A stretch of 34,901 nt of DNA from Oscillospiraceae bacterium. Its GTDB lineage: Bacteria; Bacillota; Clostridia; Oscillospirales; Oscillospiraceae. The translations under genes and the position numbers were made by a program. Positions 15,112 through 22,483 of this stretch are shown here, piece after piece; the stretch's first letter is position 1, and each line of letters begins with the position of its first letter. The stretch covers positions 1 through 34,901 of the forward strand of contig JAEDEN010000013.1 of NCBI GenBank assembly GCA_016293265.1, read 5' to 3'. The notes under the pieces were generated by a model. The model saw nothing but the letters and a program-made list of their open reading frames with translations. It had not been told where the DNA came from and ran no database searches.

Positions 15112-15146
15112 AAGGAGTCCCTGAGCTGCGGCTCAGGGACTCCTTT
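15112..15146 (+). terminator. Terminator after the cysteine desulfidase gene
   Basis: AAGGAGTCCCTGAGC, TGCG loop, GCTCAGGGACTCC then TTTT. On the opposite strand the same hairpin follows the DUF2974 stop (15151) but with only a short T-run, so it may act weakly in both directions. Confidence 0.88.
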
Positions 15147-15150
15147 TATC

Positions 15151-16317
15151 CTATTTGTGCTCCGTGCCTTTCAGGCCCCGCAGCTTCTTCACGGCCTCCT
15201 CCGTCTCCTGCTGGAAATCCTCCGCCAGCACCTTCAGGTTGCTGCGAAACAGCACCTTCACGGCGTAGAGCAGCGCCTCCCGGGTATCCTTCTCCATGTC
15301 CGCCATGGCCTTCACCATGGCCCCGGCGGCCTTGAACCGCTCTTCCTTCAGATCCGTCAGCGTCCGGGCTCCGGAGGCGGTGAGGACAGCAAACAGGCCC
15401 TCCACGAATTTTTCCCGCTGGTCCAGGGGCATATTGCGCACCCACTCCTTCAGTGCCAGGTCATGGAGCCGCCCCTGCCGGGTGACGGACTCCAGGCGCA
15501 CGAAATGGTCTCCCAGCACTACCCAGGAGAACCCATCGTGCTGCATCAGGCCCTTTTGGTCGCTGTCCACCACGATATAATCCTCCTCGTGCTCCAAAAG
15601 CATTCCCACAAGGGAGGCCTTGGGCACGATGGTGGTGATGCGCCCGGCTACCCGCTGGTGGGCAGGCAGGGAGAGGATGTCGTCATGGAAGCCGGGGCCG
15701 TCGTTGGACCAGACCTCCCGGATGCGGCGCTGGACGGCGGCGGAGCAGAACACGGCGGCCCACACCGCCAGGTTGCCCCCCTTGGAATGTCCCCCCAGGC
15801 GAAGCTTCTTCCGAGGGTACTGCCTGGCCGCCTTCTCCGCATACTCCAGCGCCATCCGCTGAGCGGGAATCTCCGGCACGCAGGCCAGGCGGAAATCCTC
15901 CTTCCACCCGGCAAGGGTATCATCGGTGCCCCGGTAGGAAAGGTACAGCGCGCCGTCCCCGGTCTCCACGGCCAGGGCGGCGAACTGCTCCCCCTTCTCC
16001 GTGTCCAGCCAGTCCACAAAGCAATTCAGCCGCATCTCCCGGAACCGGGGGCACTCCGCCATCTTCCGCAGCATCTCCGGGATGGCGTCCGGCACCAGTA
16101 CGCCCATGTCGATCTTCTCCCCTTCCGGGAAGCGGGCGAAAAAGGCCTCCGCCGCCTGGTGGAGGGGAACTCCCTCCCCCATGCCGGGGGCGGGAACGAT
16201 CCCCTTGAAATCCACAAAGGAAAGCTCCGCCAAAATGAGATTGTCCACCTCGTTAAAGGGCGACTGGGCCAGGGTCAGGTCTCCCCTCCAGTCCAGATAG
16301 TCGCAAAGATTCGCCAT
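15151..16317 (-). CDS. DUF2974 alpha/beta-hydrolase-like protein
   Basis: A 388-residue protein matching the DUF2974 (Mbeg1-like) family. Visible parts are the N-terminal NLCDYLDWRGDLTL, characteristic of the family, LYLSYRGTDDTLAGWKEDF, and the lipase-type nucleophile elbow GGHSKGG with Ser at about 178. The conserved NDGPGFHDD follows it. The fold implies an esterase or lipase, but no substrate is established for the family. There is no signal peptide. I use the ATG at 16317 because GGGAGG lies eight bases upstream. Monocistronic, diverging from the SSB-like gene; its C-terminal 100 residues are helical and charged. Confidence 0.8.
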   Translation of the reverse strand: MANLCDYLDWRGDLTLAQSPFNEVDNLILAELSFVDFKGIVPAPGMGEGVPLHQAAEAFFARFPEGEKIDMGVLVPDAIPEMLRKMAECPRFREMRLNCFVDWLDTEKGEQFAALAVETGDGALYLSYRGTDDTLAGWKEDFRLACVPEIPAQRMALEYAEKAARQYPRKKLRLGGHSKGGNLAVWAAVFCSAAVQRRIREVWSNDGPGFHDDILSLPAHQRVAGRITTIVPKASLVGMLLEHEEDYIVVDSDQKGLMQHDGFSWVVLGDHFVRLESVTRQGRLHDLALKEWVRNMPLDQREKFVEGLFAVLTASGARTLTDLKEERFKAAGAMVKAMADMEKDTREALLYAVKVLFRSNLKVLAEDFQQETEEAVKKLRGLKGTEHK

Positions 16318-16345
16318 AGTGGGCCTCCCTTCCTCTTTCCAGATT

Positions 16346-16374
16346 ATTATATGTTGCCCTCCGCCGTGATACAA
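16346..16374 (-). promoter_or_regulatory. Promoter of the DUF2974 gene
   Basis: TTGTAT (16374-16369), 17 bases, TATAAT (16351-16346) on the minus strand. Confidence 0.7.
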
Positions 16375-16435
16375 GTTCTGCTTTATGAATTTTTCGCATA
16401 GAGTGTTGCATCACGATTACGAGGTGAAAGGCACG

Positions 16436-17029
16436 ATGGCAAGAAACGAACTCTTTCTGGAAGGCACGGCTCTCACCGCGCCGGAATGGTCCCACGACCA
16501 CCAGGGCACCCATTTTTACCGCTTTTACCTGCGCATCCCCCGGCTTTCCGGTGAGGCGGACACGCTGCCGGTGCTGCTGCCGGAGCAGCTCCTGCCCCGG
16601 GTGGCGGTGGGCGAGGCGCTGCGCATCCGTGGGCAGCTCCGCTCCTTCAATAACCGCACCGGCGTGGGCAACAAACTGGTGCTGACGGTCTATCCCCTGG
16701 AGATCGGCCCGGGGACCGGGGAGGTGTGCAACCGCATCATCCTCTCCGGAAGCATCTGCAAGACGCCGGTCTTTCGCCGCACGCCCCTGGGCCGCAGCAT
16801 CTGTGACCTGATGCTGGCCGTTCCCCGGCGCTATGGCCGGGCGGACTACCTGCCCCTCATCGCCTGGGGCCAGCTGGCGGTATACACGGAGGAACTGGCC
16901 GTGGGGGACACGCTGACGCTGGAAGGCCGGGTGCAAAGCCGCATCTACCACAAAGCCACGGAGAAGGGCACTGAGGAACGGGTGGCCTACGAGGTCTCCA
17001 TCATGCACCTGTTGGAGAACGAGGAATAA
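16436..17029 (+). CDS. Single-stranded-DNA-binding-like protein, probably two OB folds
   Basis: A 197-residue protein. The second half (about 95-190) reads as an SSB/PriB-type OB fold: NRIILSGSICKTPVFR, then LMLAVPR, YLPLIAWGQLA, and LEGRVQSRIY. The first half repeats the pattern weakly (LFLEGTALTAPEW, FYRFYLRIPRLSG, LRIRGQLRSF). Canonical SSB has one OB fold and an acidic DDDIPF-type tail; neither that tail nor a Gln/Gly-rich linker is present, so this is an auxiliary paralogue and not the main SSB. GAGGTGAAAG precedes the ATG at 16436. Role in replication or repair is inferred from the family only. Confidence 0.7.
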   Translation: MARNELFLEGTALTAPEWSHDHQGTHFYRFYLRIPRLSGEADTLPVLLPEQLLPRVAVGEALRIRGQLRSFNNRTGVGNKLVLTVYPLEIGPGTGEVCNRIILSGSICKTPVFRRTPLGRSICDLMLAVPRRYGRADYLPLIAWGQLAVYTEELAVGDTLTLEGRVQSRIYHKATEKGTEERVAYEVSIMHLLENEE

Positions 17030-17033
17030 AAGA

Positions 17034-17059
17034 GGGCAGCCTTGCTGCCAAGGCTGCCC
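17034..17059 (-). terminator. Terminator of the Nim-like gene
   Basis: GGGCAGCCTTGG, CAG, CAAGGCTGCCC then TCTTTTA on the minus strand, just beyond the stop codon at 17071. The plus strand has no T-run after the stem, so termination of the SSB-like gene here is doubtful. Confidence 0.7.
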
Positions 17060-17070
17060 CAAAAACCGGA

Positions 17071-17541
17071 TTACAAATGCTCCTTACAGGATAAGGCAGC
17101 CACTTCCAGCTTAAATACGCATACTCCATGGATCATTTCATCGGAAAACTCCCAGTCTGTGCGGCCGGTATTGTGCTCCATAATGCGCAGGAGGCCTTGC
17201 CTCTTTTCTTCCGGCTCTTCCACAATACAAACCCTTCCATTCCCGATGACGCTTTGAAAGCGGGCGGAATATCCGCAGGCCAGATCGGCCTCGTTGAGCA
17301 GATAGTTCGTATCCATTTCAAAACCCACCTCCGGGCTTTCACGGATCAGATCAATCTTTCTGCCCTCTTTTGCTCCGTGGAAATAGAAGGTATATCTCCC
17401 CTGGCTGCAAACGGCGCCGAAGTTCAAAGGGACAATATACACCTGTCCGCGGTCATGGAAGCCGATGCGGCAGCAGCTGCACCCAGAAATGACCTGTTGT
17501 ATCTTGCTTTGATCGGTAATCTCCCTGTCTTTTCTTCTCAT
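17071..17541 (-). CDS. Pyridoxamine 5'-phosphate oxidase-family (Nim-like) flavoprotein
   Basis: A 156-residue split-barrel protein resembling the NimA branch of the PNPOx family: MRRKDREITD at the N-terminus, YIVPLNFGAV, FYFHGAKEGRKIDLI, FQSVIGNGRV and a C-terminal FKLEV. Members bind FMN, haem or related cofactors. NimA-type members are linked to nitroimidazole resistance, but many of this subgroup have unknown roles, so resistance should not be assumed. GGAGGGG lies nine bases before the ATG. Its GC content is visibly lower than that of the flanking genes, which hints at later acquisition. It may be read from the upstream birA/chrA operon. Confidence 0.82.
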   Translation of the reverse strand: MRRKDREITDQSKIQQVISGCSCCRIGFHDRGQVYIVPLNFGAVCSQGRYTFYFHGAKEGRKIDLIRESPEVGFEMDTNYLLNEADLACGYSARFQSVIGNGRVCIVEEPEEKRQGLLRIMEHNTGRTDWEFSDEMIHGVCVFKLEVAALSCKEHL

Positions 17542-17578
17542 GTCTGTCCCCTCCGCAAATTTCGGTTTTTACATCCAG

Positions 17579-17612
17579 CCGGTATCCCTGCGCTGATGCG
17601 GGGATACCGGAG
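17579..17612. repeat. Inverted repeat between the Nim-like gene and the small membrane protein gene
   Basis: CCGGTATCCCTGCG and CGGGGATACCGG can form a stem with about eleven pairs around a short loop. Neither side has a convincing T-run, so it is recorded as an RNA hairpin that may limit read-through or protect mRNA ends, not as a clear terminator. Confidence 0.45.
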
Positions 17613-17620
17613 CCCCTTTC

Positions 17621-18067
17621 TTATTGGGCGGACAGGCCCTCCAGGAAGGCATACAGCGCCGCGGAACCGGCCTCCTCCGCCAGGAGGAATTTGCCGTTGG
17701 CGTGGAAGACGGAGCCGTCCGTTGCGATGGAGACGGCGTATGTGCCGTTGGCATGGCCCATCTCCACCGTGTAGAGGGTGCCCGTATAGTCGATGCCGAT
17801 ATAGGAATGCCGCTCATCCTTCAGGGCGGCAGAGGACGCCAGGGCGATGAAGGTGTCGATCTCCTCCCTGTCCCGGGTGACACTGCTGCCGCTGCCCTCG
17901 CCGGAGGCGGTGACGCGGATGTACTGGATCTCCTCCGCGGGAGGGCAGAGCCCCGCCACGTTGTCCGGCGCCTGGGGCTTCAGTACGGTGAGGCTGGCCA
18001 GGGCGATGAGGATCGCCACCACCAGCACGTAAAAGGCCATACGGGTATTGACGCTTCTTTCGTTCAT
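17621..18067 (-). CDS. Small membrane-anchored protein of unknown function
   Basis: A 148-residue protein I do not recognise. Residues 11-29 (AFYVLVVAILIALASLTVL) form one membrane helix or uncleaved signal anchor after a short basic N-terminus. The remaining 115 residues should be outside and contain a beta-rich part (YIRVTASGEG, YIGIDYTGTLYTVEMG, GTYAVSIATDGSVFHANGKF). AAGGAGGAGAAGG lies before the ATG. It follows the second chromate transporter gene by 15 bases, so it belongs to the birA-chrA operon, but that gives no clear functional clue. Confidence 0.7.
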   Translation of the reverse strand: MNERSVNTRMAFYVLVVAILIALASLTVLKPQAPDNVAGLCPPAEEIQYIRVTASGEGSGSSVTRDREEIDTFIALASSAALKDERHSYIGIDYTGTLYTVEMGHANGTYAVSIATDGSVFHANGKFLLAEEAGSAALYAFLEGLSAQ

Positions 18068-18082
18068 CCTTCTCCTCCTTTG

Positions 18083-18685
18083 TTACACACCGGCGAACCG
18101 GAACAGCACGCCCACAACGGCGGAAGCCAAAATAAACACGATGGGGTGCAGCTTTTTCGTGGGTTTGACCACATTCGTCAGCACCAGCAGGATCCCGGCC
18201 AGGACGATCCCCGGATAGTTGATACCTCCGTCGGCCTGGAACCGCCCCAGAAGGGAGCCTTCCACCGTCAGGATCTGGCTGCCCAGCAGCACCTGCAGCA
18301 CCACGGCCACGCAGGCGCCGCCGATCAGGCCGCTGGAGGCGGGGCGCAGGCCGTAAAATGCCATATTCACATAGCGGTTATCCCGGAAGTTTTTCAGCAG
18401 AGCCGCGATGATGAGGATGATGATAATGGAGGGCGTCACCTCACCCAGGGTGGAAACAATGGCCCCGGGGACGCCCGCCACCGTAAAGCCCACATATGTG
18501 GCCATATTGATGCCGATAGGTCCGGGAGTGGATTCGGAGACTGCCAGCATATTCAGCAGGTCCGAATAGGTATACCAGCCCGTGGAGGCGCCGATGTCCT
18601 TCAAAAAGGGCAGCGTGGCCATGCCGCCGCCGATGGCGAAAAGGCCGGTCTTGAAAAACTCATAAAAAAGGCGCAGATAGGTCAC
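18083..18685 (-). CDS. Chromate transporter family protein (short chain, second of pair)
   Basis: A 200-residue half-size CHR transporter with about six helices. The family pattern FFKTGLFAIGGGMATLPFL is at the N-terminus and SESTPGPIGINMATYVGF follows. Short-chain CHR proteins work as pairs encoded side by side, with opposite membrane topology, and move chromate or possibly other anions. The start is GTG and overlaps the previous stop by four bases (GTGA), so the two are translationally coupled. Chromate as the physiological substrate is not supported by context here. Confidence 0.88.
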   Translation of the reverse strand: MTYLRLFYEFFKTGLFAIGGGMATLPFLKDIGASTGWYTYSDLLNMLAVSESTPGPIGINMATYVGFTVAGVPGAIVSTLGEVTPSIIIILIIAALLKNFRDNRYVNMAFYGLRPASSGLIGGACVAVVLQVLLGSQILTVEGSLLGRFQADGGINYPGIVLAGILLVLTNVVKPTKKLHPIVFILASAVVGVLFRFAGV

Positions 18686-19224
18686 TTGCCCTTCACCTCC
18701 CAGTTTTTCAGCAGGATGCCCGCGATGGCTGCCGCCACCACGAAAACCACCGGGGAGAGGTTCAAAAAGCTGCTGCCCAGAAGCACGACCAGGAAAATGA
18801 CCGCCGTGGGCTTGTCGATCACCGCTTTTTTCAGCAGCTTCACCACCGCGTTAAAGATCAGCACACACACGCACACCTGGATCCCCGCGAAGGCATTTTG
18901 CACCCAGGCCAGGTGGGCGAAGTTGGTAATCAGGCCCGCCAGCAGCGAGATGATGACCAGGCTGGGGAACACCACGCCCAGCGTTGCCACGATGCCGCCC
19001 ATGTTCCCCTTCCTCCTCTGGCCGATAAAGGTGGCGGTATTCACCGCGATGACGCCGGGGGTGCACTGGCCGATGGCAAAATAGTCCATCAGCTCCTCTT
19101 CCTGTACCCAGCCCCGGTTCTCCACCAGCTCACGCTGCAAAATAGGCAGCATGGCATAGCCGCCGCCAAAGGTCATGACGCCCACCTTGGCAAAGGCCCA
19201 AAACAGTTCCCAAAGTTCTTTCAT
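18682..19224 (-). CDS. Chromate transporter family protein (short chain, first of pair)
   Basis: A 180-residue CHR half-transporter: FAKVGVMTFGGGYAMLPIL at the N-terminus, then GQCTPGVIAVNTATFIG, equivalent to the TPGPI motif of its partner. Five to six membrane segments. GGAAGAGG precedes the ATG at 19224. It begins 15 bases after the birA stop and overlaps its partner by four bases; the two halves probably form a heterodimer. Confidence 0.88.
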   Translation of the reverse strand: MKELWELFWAFAKVGVMTFGGGYAMLPILQRELVENRGWVQEEELMDYFAIGQCTPGVIAVNTATFIGQRRKGNMGGIVATLGVVFPSLVIISLLAGLITNFAHLAWVQNAFAGIQVCVCVLIFNAVVKLLKKAVIDKPTAVIFLVVLLGSSFLNLSPVVFVVAAAIAGILLKNWEVKGK

Positions 19225-19239
19225 ACCATTGCCTCTTCC

Positions 19240-20244
19240 TTAGGATTCCACATATCCGTACATTCCCCGGACGGAAACTTCACCGGAGCGGACCACCTTT
19301 TCCTCTCCTGTCTCCGTGCGCACCACAAGGCCGAAATCCGGGTCGATATCCAGGGCGGTAACCACTTCCCGCCTCCCGTCTCCCAGAAGCTGCACGGTCT
19401 TGCCCAGGTTCACGCAGCCCTGCCGGTAGGAAGCCAGATAGGAGGAAAGGTCGCCGGAGAGCAGCGTCGCATAAAGCCGCTCCAGCTCCCGCACCATGGC
19501 CGCCGCCAACTGGGGGCGGGATACCTCACGCCCAAGATATGCGGAAAGTGACGTGGCGATCTCAGCCACATCGGGGGGGAAGTCCTCCGGCTGCTGGCTC
19601 ACATTGACGCCAATGCCCAACACCAGATACTGCACCCGGCCCGTCTCCCCCTCCAGGGAGAGCTCCGTCAGGATGCCGCAGAGCTTGCGGCCCCCGATGA
19701 CGGGGTCGTTGGGCCATTTCAGCCCGGGACGGACGCCGCAGACTTGCTCCACTGCGTCGCACACCGCCACCCCCGCCATGGCCGTCACAGGCATCAGCCG
19801 CTCCGGCGGCAGGTTGGGGCGCAGCAGCACCGTAAGGTAAATCCCCTTGTCCCTGGGGGATTGGAAGGTGCGGCCCATACGGCCCCGGCCGGCGGTCTGG
19901 TTGTTGGAGATGACCACAGTACCGTCGGGTGAGCCGGCCAGAGCCAGCTTTTTGGCGTAGGTGTTGGTGGAGTCCACGGTATCCAGGCAGTGCAGCTCCC
20001 GGCCCAGGATACCGCCCTGGCCCAAAAAGCGGCGGACCTCCCGCTCCGTCAGGGCGTCCGGCGCAAAGGAGAGCCGGTATCCAAGCCCCGTCCGGGCCTC
20101 GATGCCGTAGCCCTCCTTCCGCAGCGTTTCCACCGCCTTCCACACGGCGGCGCGGCTGAGCCCCAGCTGCCGGCTCAGCTCCTCCCCGGAGAGATAACCC
20201 TCTTGCTCCCGCAAAAGGGCAAGCACCTTTTCACGGCTCATCAT
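19240..20244 (-). CDS. birA: Bifunctional biotin-protein ligase / biotin operon repressor
   Basis: The enzyme activates biotin to biotinyl-AMP and attaches it to carboxylase carrier lysines. The 334 residues include an N-terminal helix-turn-helix (about 15-60; GEELSRQLGLSRAAVWKAVETLR). The ligase core has STNTYAKKLA, the biotinyl-AMP loop GRGRMGR (about 119-125), and KWPNDPVIGGRKLCGIL. A C-terminal SH3-like domain (about 280-330) ends the protein. The DNA-binding domain implies autoregulation or control of biotin genes, none of which are in the window. Two adjacent ATGs occur; AAAGGAGG is three bases from the first (20244) and six from the second (20241), so the second may be used. The promoter lies just upstream, and the chrA pair and a small membrane gene follow. 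Confidence 0.93.
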   Translation of the reverse strand: MMSREKVLALLREQEGYLSGEELSRQLGLSRAAVWKAVETLRKEGYGIEARTGLGYRLSFAPDALTEREVRRFLGQGGILGRELHCLDTVDSTNTYAKKLALAGSPDGTVVISNNQTAGRGRMGRTFQSPRDKGIYLTVLLRPNLPPERLMPVTAMAGVAVCDAVEQVCGVRPGLKWPNDPVIGGRKLCGILTELSLEGETGRVQYLVLGIGVNVSQQPEDFPPDVAEIATSLSAYLGREVSRPQLAAAMVRELERLYATLLSGDLSSYLASYRQGCVNLGKTVQLLGDGRREVVTALDIDPDFGLVVRTETGEEKVVRSGEVSVRGMYGYVES

Positions 20245-20275
20245 AAGCCTCCTTTGATGGGTTTATATGCTGGTG

Positions 20276-20304
20276 ATTGTACCATCTTTCGAAAAAAAAG
20301 TAAA
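20276..20304 (-). promoter_or_regulatory. birA promoter
   Basis: TTTACT (20304-20299), 17 bases, TACAAT (20281-20276) with a TG one base upstream (extended -10) on the minus strand. Its -35 overlaps the T-run of the preceding terminator. Confidence 0.5.
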
Positions 20305-20326
20305 CCGCCTTTTACAAGGCGGTTTA
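20292..20326 (-). terminator. Terminator of the NhaC-family gene
   Basis: TAAACCGCCTT, GTAA, AAGGCGGTTTA followed by CTTTTTTTT on the minus strand, about 60 bases after the stop codon at 20384. Confidence 0.9.
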
Positions 20327-20383
20327 CACAGCTTGGCGAAATAATCCTTTTGGCAGGCTCAGTAACGTCAGGACGTCAGGTCT

Positions 20384-22132
20384 TCAGGCCTTTTTGGCCG
20401 TAACGGTTTTAATCACAAAGAGGGCTGCCAGCATCAGCGCCACAGCCACGGGCAGGGCGATGAAGGCGTTGGGCACAAAGCCCGCGATGATATAGCTCAC
20501 AAAGCTGACCGCCGCCGCAGTAATGGCGTAGGGAAGCTGGGTGGACACATGGTTCACATGGTCGCACTGGGCGCCGGCGGAGGCCATGATGGTGGTATCG
20601 GAGATGGGAGAGCAGTGGTCGCCGCACACGGCGCCGGCCATGCAGGCGGAGATGCAGACGATGGCCAGGGGGTTGTCCATGGAAAAGACGTTCTGCACGA
20701 TGGGGATCAGCATACCGAAGGTGCCCCAGCTTGTACCGGTGGCAAAGGCCAGGAGGCAGCCGATGAGGAACACGATGGCCGGCAGGAACATCTGCATCCC
20801 GGCGGCGCTCTGCTGCACGAAGTCACGGACGAAATACTTGGCGCCCAGGGAGTCCGTCATGGCCTTCAGGCTCCAGGCGAAGGTCAGGATCAAAATGGCG
20901 GGGACCATGGCCTTGAAGCCCTCGGGGATGGTGGACATCATCTCCCGGAAGGTCATGGACTTACGCAGGAAGTAGTACAGGAAGGTGAAGGCCAGGGCAA
21001 AGGCGGAGCCCAGCATCAGTCCCACGGAGGCGTCGGAATTGGAGAAGGCCTCCACGAAGCCGGCACCGGAGAAGAAGCCGCCGGAATAGATCATGCCGAT
21101 GACGCAGAAGGCCACCAGCACCACGATGGGCAGCACCAGGTCCAAAACGGTGCCCTTGTCCTCCGCCACGTCCTCGTCCATCTGGGCGTAGGGGTTCTTG
21201 CCGGAGAAGAGGTCGCCGTTGGTCTTGGCGTTGTCCTCGTGGATACGCATGAGGCCGAATTCGCTCTTCATCATCACCATGCCCACCATCATCACCACGG
21301 TCAAAATGGCGTAGAAATTAAAGGGAATAGCCCGGATGAACAGGTTCAGGCCCTGGCCGTCCTCGGCAAAGGCAGCAACCGCCGCCGCCCAGGAGGAGAT
21401 GGGGGCGATGATGCAGATGGGGGCAGCGGTGGCGTCGATCAGGTAAGCCAGCTTGGCCCGGGAGACCTTGTACTTGTCCGTCACGGGGCGCATCACGGAG
21501 CCCACGGTGAGGCAGTTGAAATAGTCGTCAACGAAGATGAGGCAGCCCAGGAGGACCGTGGCAAGCTGGGCGCCCACCCGGTTCTTGATGTGGGTCTGAG
21601 CCCAGCGGCCAAAGGCGGCGGAACCGCCGGCCTTGTTCATCAGGCACACCATGGTGCCCAGAATCACCAGGAAGGTCAAGATGCCCACATTATAGCTGTC
21701 GGACAAAACGGAAACCACACCGTCGCTGAAGACATGGAGCACCGTGCCCTCAAAACCGAAGTTGGCGTAAAGGGCTCCGCCCACCACGATGCCCAAAAAC
21801 AGGGAGCTGTACACCTCTTTGGTAATCAGGGCCAGGGCGATGGCAATCACAGGGGGCAGCAGCGCCCAGGCGGTATTGTAAAACCGGCTGGGAGATTCCA
21901 CATACCCGCTTCCCTGGCAGGTGGCGCAGCGGTTCTCGCCGCCGCAGCTCTCGCAGGCCTCGTCCAGGCCGAAGCACTCCATGCAGGCGGTGGAGCTGCC
22001 GCAATCCGGGCACTCGATCATCTTGGTGCCCGCCTCCTGGGTGGGGTCATAACCGAATGCAGTGGTGGTCATGGCCATGAAGAGCACCAGCAGGGCCAGC
22101 AGCGGCAGCAGCCGCCGTTTGAGATTTCTCAT
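20384..22132 (-). CDS. NhaC-family transporter under a lysine riboswitch (probable lysine transporter, LysW-like)
   Basis: A 582-residue membrane protein with an NhaC antiporter core (about 85-580). Motifs include IFVDDYFNCLTVGSVMRPVTD, APISSWAA, FATGTSWGTFGMLIP and CGDHCSPISDTTIMAS. NhaC proteins are often labelled sodium/proton antiporters. Because a lysine riboswitch controls this gene, it most likely imports lysine, like the LysW group predicted from riboswitch genomics. Residues 1-27 look like a signal peptide (LLPLLALLVLFMAMTTTAFG), followed by four CxxC pairs at 41-44, 50-53, 60-63 and 69-72, the last as CATCQGSGY. That resembles a DnaJ zinc-binding domain and is unusual for this family. 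The start at 22132 is fixed by AAGGAGAG; the longer open frame runs into the terminator. Confidence 0.85.
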   Translation of the reverse strand: MRNLKRRLLPLLALLVLFMAMTTTAFGYDPTQEAGTKMIECPDCGSSTACMECFGLDEACESCGGENRCATCQGSGYVESPSRFYNTAWALLPPVIAIALALITKEVYSSLFLGIVVGGALYANFGFEGTVLHVFSDGVVSVLSDSYNVGILTFLVILGTMVCLMNKAGGSAAFGRWAQTHIKNRVGAQLATVLLGCLIFVDDYFNCLTVGSVMRPVTDKYKVSRAKLAYLIDATAAPICIIAPISSWAAAVAAFAEDGQGLNLFIRAIPFNFYAILTVVMMVGMVMMKSEFGLMRIHEDNAKTNGDLFSGKNPYAQMDEDVAEDKGTVLDLVLPIVVLVAFCVIGMIYSGGFFSGAGFVEAFSNSDASVGLMLGSAFALAFTFLYYFLRKSMTFREMMSTIPEGFKAMVPAILILTFAWSLKAMTDSLGAKYFVRDFVQQSAAGMQMFLPAIVFLIGCLLAFATGTSWGTFGMLIPIVQNVFSMDNPLAIVCISACMAGAVCGDHCSPISDTTIMASAGAQCDHVNHVSTQLPYAITAAAVSFVSYIIAGFVPNAFIALPVAVALMLAALFVIKTVTAKKA

Positions 22133-22145
22133 AATTCTCTCCTTA

Positions 22146-22178
22146 CAAAAAAACAGAGTCATGACAGAAGTCATGACT
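22146..22178 (-). terminator. Riboswitch-controlled terminator before the NhaC-family gene
   Basis: GAGTCATGAC, TTCT, GTCATGACTC then TGTTTTTTT on the minus strand, directly before the AAGGAGAG ribosome site. The sequence GTCGTGGC just 3' of the aptamer's P1 strand (22203 downward) can pair with GTCATGAC of the terminator over eight bases, giving an antiterminator when P1 is open. Confidence 0.88.
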
Positions 22179-22198
22179 CCGTTTCCTCTTAGCCGGGC

Positions 22199-22368
22199 CA
22201 CGACAGCGCTCCGTATCCTTCCGATACGACAGTCCGGGGGATGTTATCCCACGGCCCGGTCTTGCCCCCTCCAAGCAGGGCGGCAAAACCTCGGCGAATG
22301 CCCCTTTCCTCCATCCCGGCGCCGGGCCCTGTGGGATGGGGTACTTTTGACATTCGCGCCTCTATCAT
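22199..22368 (-). promoter_or_regulatory. Lysine riboswitch (L box) aptamer
   Basis: The minus strand matches the L-box consensus: GAGGCGCGAA, AAAAGUACCCC, GGAAAGGGGCAUUCGCCGA, then ACUGUC, CGGAAG and CGGAGCGCUGUC. P1 forms from CAUGAUAG (22368-22361) and CUGUCGUG (22206-22199), eight pairs. Lysine binding should stabilise P1, free the downstream terminator and switch the NhaC-family gene off. Confidence 0.94.
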
Positions 22369-22377
22369 GCAGGAATT

Positions 22378-22405
22378 ATTATATCGGAGCTGGAGGAAAA
22401 GTCAA
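22378..22405 (-). promoter_or_regulatory. Promoter of the lysine riboswitch transcript
   Basis: TTGACT (22405-22400), 16 bases, TATAAT (22383-22378) on the minus strand, ten bases before the aptamer. Confidence 0.8.
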
Positions 22406-22436
22406 CCAAATGGGTGGATTTTGCCATATTTTTGAT

Positions 22437-22473
22437 AAAAAAAGCAAAAAGCGCCGCAAAAGCGGCGCTTTTC
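22437..22473 (-). terminator. Uracil permease terminator
   Basis: AAAAGCGCCGC, TTTT, GCGGCGCTTTTT with a further T-rich tail on the minus strand, eleven bases after the stop codon at 22484. Confidence 0.9.
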
Positions 22474-22483
22474 GCAAGTTCCA

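Noticed and set aside
20549..22192. 547-codon plus-strand frame opposite the NhaC-family gene
   Set aside because: His/Gly/Gln-rich shadow that also covers the riboswitch terminator.
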